A DNA stretch of 64,000 bases from Stereocaulon alpinum (lineage: Eukaryota > Ascomycota > Lecanoromycetes > Lecanorales > Stereocaulaceae), in assembly GCA_018257865.1 (NCBI GenBank), contig JAEUBA010000006.1, positions 310,001-374,000 of the forward strand, read 5' to 3'. Shown piece after piece: positions 57,296 to 64,000 of the stretch (within the stretch, counting starts at the first letter, position 1; every line of letters starts with the position of its first letter). A program made the position numbers and the translations under genes. The notes under the pieces are model-generated. The model searched no databases, was not told the origin of the DNA, and was given only the letters and a program-made list of their open reading frames with translations.

Positions 57296-60200
57296 ATGCT
57301 CCGCACGCGCACAACGCCATTCGCCATCCACTCTGGGAATACACCTGCTCTTCCAATATGGCGAAGTCTAAAACAACAGCGGCAAAATTCCTCAACGCAA
57401 GAAATGAAGTTGATGCATGACAGTGAGCGTATATCAGCAATGCTGCATGGAAAACCGGCGAAACTGGCATCAGCCAGCAATCATGTTGGAGGCGCATCCA
57501 AAAACCAGAATCGGTTGTCTCATCGCCCTCAAACTGAACAACAGAGTCAGCCCCCACGCCAGAAGCAGCAGGGGCGTCAATCACGAACAGAGAAAGAACC
57601 CCTCACGAGCAAGAAGAGAAAAGCAGAGGCGTCTCTCAATCAGCGACCAGCCCAGCGACAGCGAGGCAATCAACATGCTCTGCGCCCGGAAATAAGAGAC
57701 GAGGCATACATGAGACGTACAATGCACATTCCCACGCCAGAGGACTATCCTAACGTCTCTCCAAGACTCTTCAAGTCCATAAAAGAGTCATTAAACGATG
57801 TCACACAAGGGCTTGCTAATTTGGAATTCGATGTCAAGGACCTTACGAACGATGTATGTCGATGCACATTGCGTTATAAGTCTGCGGCACATGAAGCAGT
57901 CGTAGATGGCGAAGGCCGATCTAAGGTGCGAGACTCGGACCCCATAACTACCAATTCGCTCACAATTTTTAGAAAAGTGCCGAGTATGCTGCTGCTCTAC
58001 ATCTCGCCGCCAAACTCCACGAGCAGGGTGTACTCGCGGATGTCTTGGACAGGGACTCCACCCTGAACCGGATCAACAAGAAATCCATCTCTGATGCAAA
58101 ACAAGAAGCAAAGTCTGCCATAATGGATATATTCAATTACGCCGCCCGATATGACACTGTTCCTATTGTTCGTGGGGAATTGATCACACGCAGAGAACGT
58201 GGGCGTCTGCAGAAGTGTGTCCAAGTGACTGCAGATCTCTCCGATCAGGGAATAAAGGTGACCGCAATTGGATATACACCAAAAGAGGCAGAAATCCGTG
58301 CAGCACAAATGTTCAAAGTTGAAGCCGAAAAGTACCATGCTGAGCGCGGAAGTGAAGCAATCGTCATTAAGGACTCTGGTGCCCTTACGACTGATAACGC
58401 GTCTAAATTGTTCGACTTCTACAAGATTCTCCGGCCAGGCGTTGACGTTCGTTATGAATGTGAAGAGAAAGACTATTACAAAATCCATGGTTACGGATCA
58501 GTTTTTAGCGGTCAAGTCACATTGAATAACACACCCCTCGGCGAACCTGTGGAGATGACATCAAAGAAGATGGCTGAAGATGCTGCATGGCTCACTGCAG
58601 CGATTTCTCTGAAGAACAAGGAATCGGATCTATACCCTCGATATCTTCGAGCATTGAGGAGCGGTAACGGCCAGATCCTACAACCTATATTGCCCGTGCG
58701 AATGCCAGTTGACGAAGATTGTTCTCTCATCATGCGTGAAACGTTATTTGGGGCTCGCAAGGCAGGCTTGCCAGACGAGGTTGAGGAAGCCACACCTATG
58801 ATCGACGTGTCTGAAGCTCGCAGGGATGGATTCCACCAAAAGGCAACTGGAGAGGAAGCCGAGAGGAGGGACCGGAGTCTCCAGCAGCAGCTGACTGCCT
58901 ACCTTGAAGACCCTGCCCACGAGGATCTTCGCAAGAAAAAGGCTGATCTTCCGATGAACCAGTACGGAGCAAAGGTAATAGACATTGTAAACAACAATGT
59001 TTACAGTATCATCGTTGGAGCTACTGGCAGTGGGAAGACTACGCAAGTACCCCAGATTTTACTGGAGGATGCCATTGCCAAAGGGAAAGGTTCAGCCTGC
59101 AACATTGTCTGTACGCAGCCTCGCCGTATCGCAGCAACCTCTGTCGCCCGCCGAGTTGCTGCCGAGAGGGTCGAGAGACTACAGGACAGTGTTGGCTATC
59201 ACGTACGTTTTGATTCCAGGCTTCCACGAACCAGTGGCAGTATCACCTTCTGCACTACTGGGATTTTACAACAACAGCTTCAACACATGCCTGATGACGT
59301 CATGGATAACGTTTCGCATCTTATCATAGATGAAGTTCATGAACGCGACATGCTCATAGACTTCCTGCTTATCCTACTAAAGAAGAATGTGGCAAGACGG
59401 CTAGCACAGGGCAAATCGGTCCCACAGGTGGTACTGATGAGTGCCACTATGGATACCGAACTATTTGCGAACTACTTCAAAAGCGACGTGGCTGGGAAAG
59501 CTTCAACAGCATGTCCATCATTAAGTGTTCCTGGCCGAACATTTCCCGTGCGTGAGAAATATCTCGATGAGGTAGTCAAGGAAATGAAAGCCGCAAGTCC
59601 TGTCGAACAATTACAAGTTATGTACACCGATCTTGATGGCAGGCACTACATCGAAGCTGAGGAGAAGTTCCGTGTCGCGGTGCCTACAACAAGCGCTCAG
59701 GAAGCGTCAAACGCTTCGAGAGATGAAGTAGCAGTCATCGACTGGAAACGTGAGCGCAAACTCTCTGAAGATGGTGTCACGACTGTTTCGAACGAGAAGG
59801 AAGACGGAATGATTCCTTTTGGTCTCACTGCGTGCACCATCGCCCATATTGCAAGGACCAGCCAAGAAGGGGCCATTCTTGTATTTCTTCCCGGTCTTGC
59901 CGAAATAGTGAAAGTGCAAGGGTTGTTGCAGGATCCGAGCTTAGGCGTTGACTTTAACGACGAGTCGAAGTATAGGATCATCCTGCTGCACTCGTCGATA
60001 GCTGCTAGCCAGAACACTGTTTTCGATCCTGTGCCTGAAGGTTGTCGGAAGATTATTCTCGCGACGAATATCGCAGAGACCTCAGTCACCATACCAGATG
60101 TGCAGTATGTCGTGGACACTGGCAAGCTGAGAGAAAAGCAATACGATCAAACGCGGCGTATCTCTCAGCTTGTGTGTACATGGATCAGCAAGTCCAATGC

Positions 60201-61710
60201 CAAGCAGCGCGCAGGCCGAGCCGGACGTGTGCAAAACGGCAATTACTATGCCTTGTACACAAAACAGCGTTACGACTCTCTACGTGCCATTGGTCTACCT
60301 GAGATGCTCCGTGTTGATCTTCAGGACATTTGCCTTCAAATCAGGGCGCAAGCTTTCCACACCCCAATTCGAGAGTTTCTAGCGGAAGCCATCGAGCCTC
60401 CAGCGGCCAAATCAGTCGACTCATCTGTCATCAACCTCCAAGCTCTCGACGCTCTCACAGACGACGAAGCAATCACACCTCTCGGCCGTCTGCTCTCATC
60501 CCTCCCAGTCAATCCCTCTCTTGGCAAAATGATCGTCCTTGGCATAATTTTCCGCTGTCTTGACCCTATGCTCGTCCTTGGCGCCGCCTCTGAAGAACGC
60601 AGTCTCTTTGTCAACCCCCTCGACGCTCGCCGCGAGGCTCAAAATTCAAAACTTTCTTTCGTCCAAGGCTCCAGTTCAGATCATATTGCTCTCCTCAACG
60701 CCATAAACGAGCTCCGCCGTGTCCGCGACGAAAATGGCGAGAGCCACGCACGCAGCTTTGCAATCCATAAGTTTCTGCGCTGGAACGCCTTTAAAGTCAT
60801 CGACGCTACCACGAATCAGATCGAAGAAGTACTAGTCCAAGCCGGTTTGATACCATACACAGCCCCCCGCTACCGTCTCCGCTCTCAATGCGGCGACCCG
60901 TCCCTCAACGAAAACAGCCACAAGACCCCCCTCATCAAAGCACTCGCTCTAGCCGGTTTCCACCCTAACCTTGCAATCTGCACAGGCGGCCCTCTCTTCC
61001 GAACGCCAGGGGAGAAAAACACAATGCTGCACCCCTCCTCTGTAAACGCCCCCAAAGATAGAAAGGAGAAAATTATCTGCGATAGAGGCACGCTGTTCAC
61101 CTATAGTACCATGGCCCGCTCCAATGACGGCCACAGCATCTTTCTGCGCGAAACTACGCAGACAACTCCGCTTATGGCGACACTCTTCGGTGGCAGACTA
61201 CGGCGCAATGAATCCCGCGGTAACGTGATCGAAGTGGATAATTGGCTTCCCTTCTACGTGCAGTCATCTGACATGCGCACCGCGAAGACTGTTATCGAGT
61301 TCCGGAAAGCGCTAGAACGGCTGCTCGCTACAGCTTTCAAGGATCTAGGGAAAAGTAATTCCAGCCTCACGCAGCAGAAGAGAGGCAGGGGATTCGGAGG
61401 ACCTGGTGCTCCGTACGAGGCGCAGCCCCACGAGAGGCGATATCTAGCCGACGAAAAAGTTCGAAGAATCTTCGCTGATGGACTTGTCGATGTCTTGGAT
61501 TTCGACGTTCAATCCTCGCAGGAAGTAGTGAAGAGGGGATGGGGTGGTGGTTTCAAGGACTTTGATAGAGAGGGTAGGGATGAGAGGCATGAGAGGCCTG
61601 AGAGGAAGGGAGTGGGACCTTGGGGGAAGGGTGCGGAGATGAAGAGGCATGCTGAGAAGAAGAGGGAGCCGTATAAGTCGAGCTTCTATGAGGATTTGAT
61701 GAAGATTTGA
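57296..61710 (+). CDS. DEAH-type RNA helicase (DHX36/DHX29-like)
   Basis: Two exons with intron 57926-57972 give 1,455 residues. The splice joins DGEGRSK to KSAEYAAALHLAAKLHEQG, a dsRNA-binding-like helix. Helicase motifs: GATGSGKTTQVPQ (I), TQPRRIAATSVARRV (Ia), IIDEVHERD (II, here DEVH), MSATMD (III), then LATNIAETSVTIPDV (V) and QRAGRAGRVQNG (VI). HA2 and OB-fold parts follow, ending with a basic, Gly/Arg-rich tail. The N-terminus from the chosen ATG, MLRTRTTPFAIHSG, is Arg-rich without acids and could be a mitochondrial presequence, which is an inference. A longer frame with no better start opens at 57227. The N-terminal 200 residues are Gln/Arg-rich linker. It unwinds RNA in a 3'-5' direction if it follows the family. 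Confidence 0.9.
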
Positions 61711-62055
61711 AGTGGTGTGGTGTGGTGCATTTGCATGGACGTTCATAGCATTTTCTAGGCGCCAGCGTTCTTTGAAGGCTGGGAACGCTATAGAGCATAG
61801 ATTCTGCATCTGGATGGGTGTGTGTAATTAATTTCGCTTCTATTTGATGTACAGATAGACGCCTCGGACCTTGAGCGTCAAGGCACACGGCATACTCACC
61901 TCAGCTCCATAGATACTACAACCATCGAAATAATAGTCTCAATTGAGCAGAACCCTTCCACCTTTGGTATACTTCGATACTCTATCCATATCTCTACACT
62001 CTGGGCCACCGCTGAAACGCCCTCCAAATGCATTCGCTCCTTTACTTCCCTCTAG
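61711..62055. other. Intergenic between convergent genes
   Basis: 3' flanks of the helicase and the ADCK gene. No gene seen; frames here are antisense tails of the helicase. Confidence 0.5.
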
Positions 62056-64000
62056 CTAAATGTTCGGACTCAACTGATCATACTTCACACAAGTCTCCAC
62101 TTGATCCGCAGACGCTTGCAAGAATTGCCGTCCTTCAAGACCGACCCATATCCTGATCATGGAGAAGTCGCCTTCGCGGGCGCTCTTGAGGAGAGAGGTG
62201 CCGCCGCCTTGGGCGCCTAGTTGGCGGAGGATGGGGAGGGCGCTGGTGGGTGTGTTAGTCAGGGTTACTCAGATAGAGCTTGCGATGAAAGATGCAGGAA
62301 GAGAGGGATCCGACTACGTACCTCTTGAAGAGATCTAAATTCGGATCGAGACTTCGTCCGATACCTTCTAGTAGCAGAATGCTTATGACGACATTGACGA
62401 AGTCGCCTTCCATGCGTACATGATGGCCGCGGACCATACTCAGCACTTCATTCAGGACATCACCAATCTTGATGTTGCCGAGCGCAAATGTTTTGCTCTT
62501 TACACCCAGCACGAGATGTTGCATCTTAAGTGCAAAGATTTCTTCGTCAATCACAGCCTCAGGCTGCCGACATCGCTCCACCATCAAGTGCCCAGCGCGG
62601 TATCCATCGAACTCAGCAATGGCCTTGAAGAGGTCGAGAAAGTTCTTGCGGTTAGTGGCATTCAGGGCTGTAACAAGTCCCGCGTCAATGAAGATGAGTT
62701 GAGGTCGATATCCTTCCTTATCAATAGCGTCGAGTTGAGCTTTCCATGCTTTAGGGTGGTGGCGGTGCGGACGTAATTGCTGGAGAACTTCTTCTGTAAC
62801 GTCTTTGGAGTGCTCGAGGTCTTCGGATTGCTTGTGCCGTCCTAATGAGAGATTTATCTGTTCGGGCTTGTAGAAGCGGACCATGATGTTGCCAGGGTGG
62901 AGGTCAGCATGGACGAAATTATCAATTAGGAGCATGTGAAGGAAAGCGTCAAGGCCTTCGTTGGCAATTTCGTTCTGGAACACTCCGCCGCCGTCTTCAA
63001 GGAAGGCTGCTAAGGGAATGCCTTGAGCGTATTCTTCGATGAGGACTTGTCGGGTTGTGTGCTCGGTGTACGGAAAGGGGAACCAGGCTGTAGTTCTGTT
63101 TCTGAACTTCTTACGGAACATAATTAGGTTGGCTGATTCGATCCTAAGGTCCAGCTGCAGACGCATCATCTCGCCAAATTGAGCAACTTCGTCGGGCAGG
63201 GAGAGCCATTCCATCGTCGGAATCGCGTTCAATATAGCGGCGAAGAAGCCCATGATTCGAAGATCGCGGCGGACCATACGCTCGACTTTTGGGTGGAGGA
63301 CTTTAACTGCGACGTAGGATGATTTGGTACGCTGCGGGCTACTTTTGACTAGCACATCTACGTTTTTGCGTAGTCGTTGCCTTAGGTTTAGCTGTTCGGA
63401 TACGATATCGCCATCTCCTTCGGCTACAAGGTCTGACTTCAGCTTGGCTTTGTAGACTTGGGCTATAGCTCCGACACCGAGCGGCTTCTCCTGGAATTCT
63501 TCGAAGATATCATCAAAAGGTCGACCACCGAAAGCGGTGACTATAGCCTTCTTAGTATATCTGAGGGAATGGGCGGGAGCGTTTGAGTGGAGGGAGGACA
63601 TTGTATTGCACATTTCCTGAGGAAAGATGTCCGTTCTGGAGGCCGCCCATTGACCCAGCTAGAGTAATCGCATTAGCTGGGGTTCATTATGTAGTCCATA
63701 TTGTTCAGAGTACCTTGATGAAGGCCGGGCCTGCTCGCTCCATTGAGCGAACTAAGAATGAGTACCACCATAGTGTTCCTACGCGTTCATTATCACGCAC
63801 TTTTCGTCGAGGTCCAAACCAGATAACGGGTATCGTGAAGATGACTGGTACGAATATGATCACTAGATGTAAAAATCTGAATGTTGTCGCGAGAGGCTCC
63901 ACGATAGCAACGTCCACGAACAGGCAAAAGCCTCTCCATGCCCACGTTACCCCGTGTATATCGTCTGGCAGCTCTTTTGCTATTTCTGCGCGTGAAGCCT
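62056..64000 (-). CDS. ABC1/UbiB/ADCK-family atypical kinase (ADCK2-like), 5' part outside window
   Basis: Three exons are visible, with introns 63659-63713 and 62243-62321; the first runs off the right edge. The upstream exon has a membrane segment (LHLVIIFVPVIFTIPVIWFG). Across the splice it reads FIKLGQWAASRTDIFP, the family's KxGQ motif. Then come PLGVGAIAQVYKAKL (altered Ala-rich loop), YVAVKVLHP (ATP lysine), VLIEEYAQGIPL, FVHADLHPGNIMV (catalytic loop) and LIFIDAGLV (metal Asp). The last exon ends in a conserved-looking tail (RIWVGLEGRQFLQASADQVE). ADCK proteins act in mitochondrial coenzyme Q and lipid metabolism. Subgroup ADCK2 is from memory of the flanking motifs, not a tree. It is convergent with the helicase. 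Confidence 0.88.

Noticed and set aside
1..64000. CRISPR arrays, bacterial-style operons, rRNA genes, riboswitches
   Set aside because: None seen; all coding evidence is eukaryotic with spliceosomal introns.

Overview
The window is nuclear DNA of a filamentous ascomycete (Pezizomycotina; Dothideomycetes is my best guess). Support for this: eukaryotic genes with many 46-80 bp GT..AG introns, an LTR retrotransposon carrying the C-to-T signature of repeat-induced point mutation (RIP), families typical of these fungi (2EXR/DUF7730-like proteins, a NACHT-type STAND relic, a fungal amino-acid permease), and a nuclear tRNA-Ala with an intron. Gene models below were built by hand from reading frames, splice phases and family motifs; no search was run.

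Layout. 0-2.2 kb: biotin-protein ligase. 2.9-18.5 kb: an accessory block of five co-oriented 2EXR/DUF7730-like paralogues. One of them is split in two by a 5,345 bp Ty1/copia element (7134-12478) with 211 bp LTRs and a 5 bp target duplication. A secreted-protein gene and a MITE-like repeat lie among the last members. 18.6-19.8 kb: two small divergent genes whose products both start with an N-myristoylation signal. 21-32.4 kb: an AIF/FSP1-like flavoprotein, a protein kinase with an ankyrin-like tail, an ADP-ribosylglycohydrolase, a decayed NACHT gene cut by a second MITE copy, an amidohydrolase and a beta-carbonic anhydrase. 33.5-44.6 kb: poorly known genes (one possible CHAT-like fragment, an 887-residue protein of unknown function, a multi-pass membrane protein) around an 11-exon amino-acid permease. 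45-52.8 kb: a housekeeping block: UBC6 and SAM50 (divergent, 255 bp apart), a UFD1-domain protein with zinc fingers and an AZUL-like module, and YIP1. 53-56.8 kb: gene-poor, with a frameshifted Ser/Thr repeat and possible retroelement debris, ending in tRNA-Ala(CGC). 57.3-64 kb: a DEAH-type helicase and, at the right edge, an ABC1/ADCK kinase that runs out of the window.

Together: the housekeeping genes cover protein biotinylation, ER-associated degradation (UBC6, UFD1-like), mitochondrial outer-membrane biogenesis (SAM50), ER-Golgi traffic (YIP1) and mitochondrial lipid or quinone metabolism (ADCK). The accessory blocks carry the lineage-specific families and all the transposon damage. The most unusual window-wide signal is a saw-tooth strand asymmetry: in many genes and in two convergent intergenic regions the + strand goes from strongly C-rich to strongly G-rich from left to right, whichever way the gene points.
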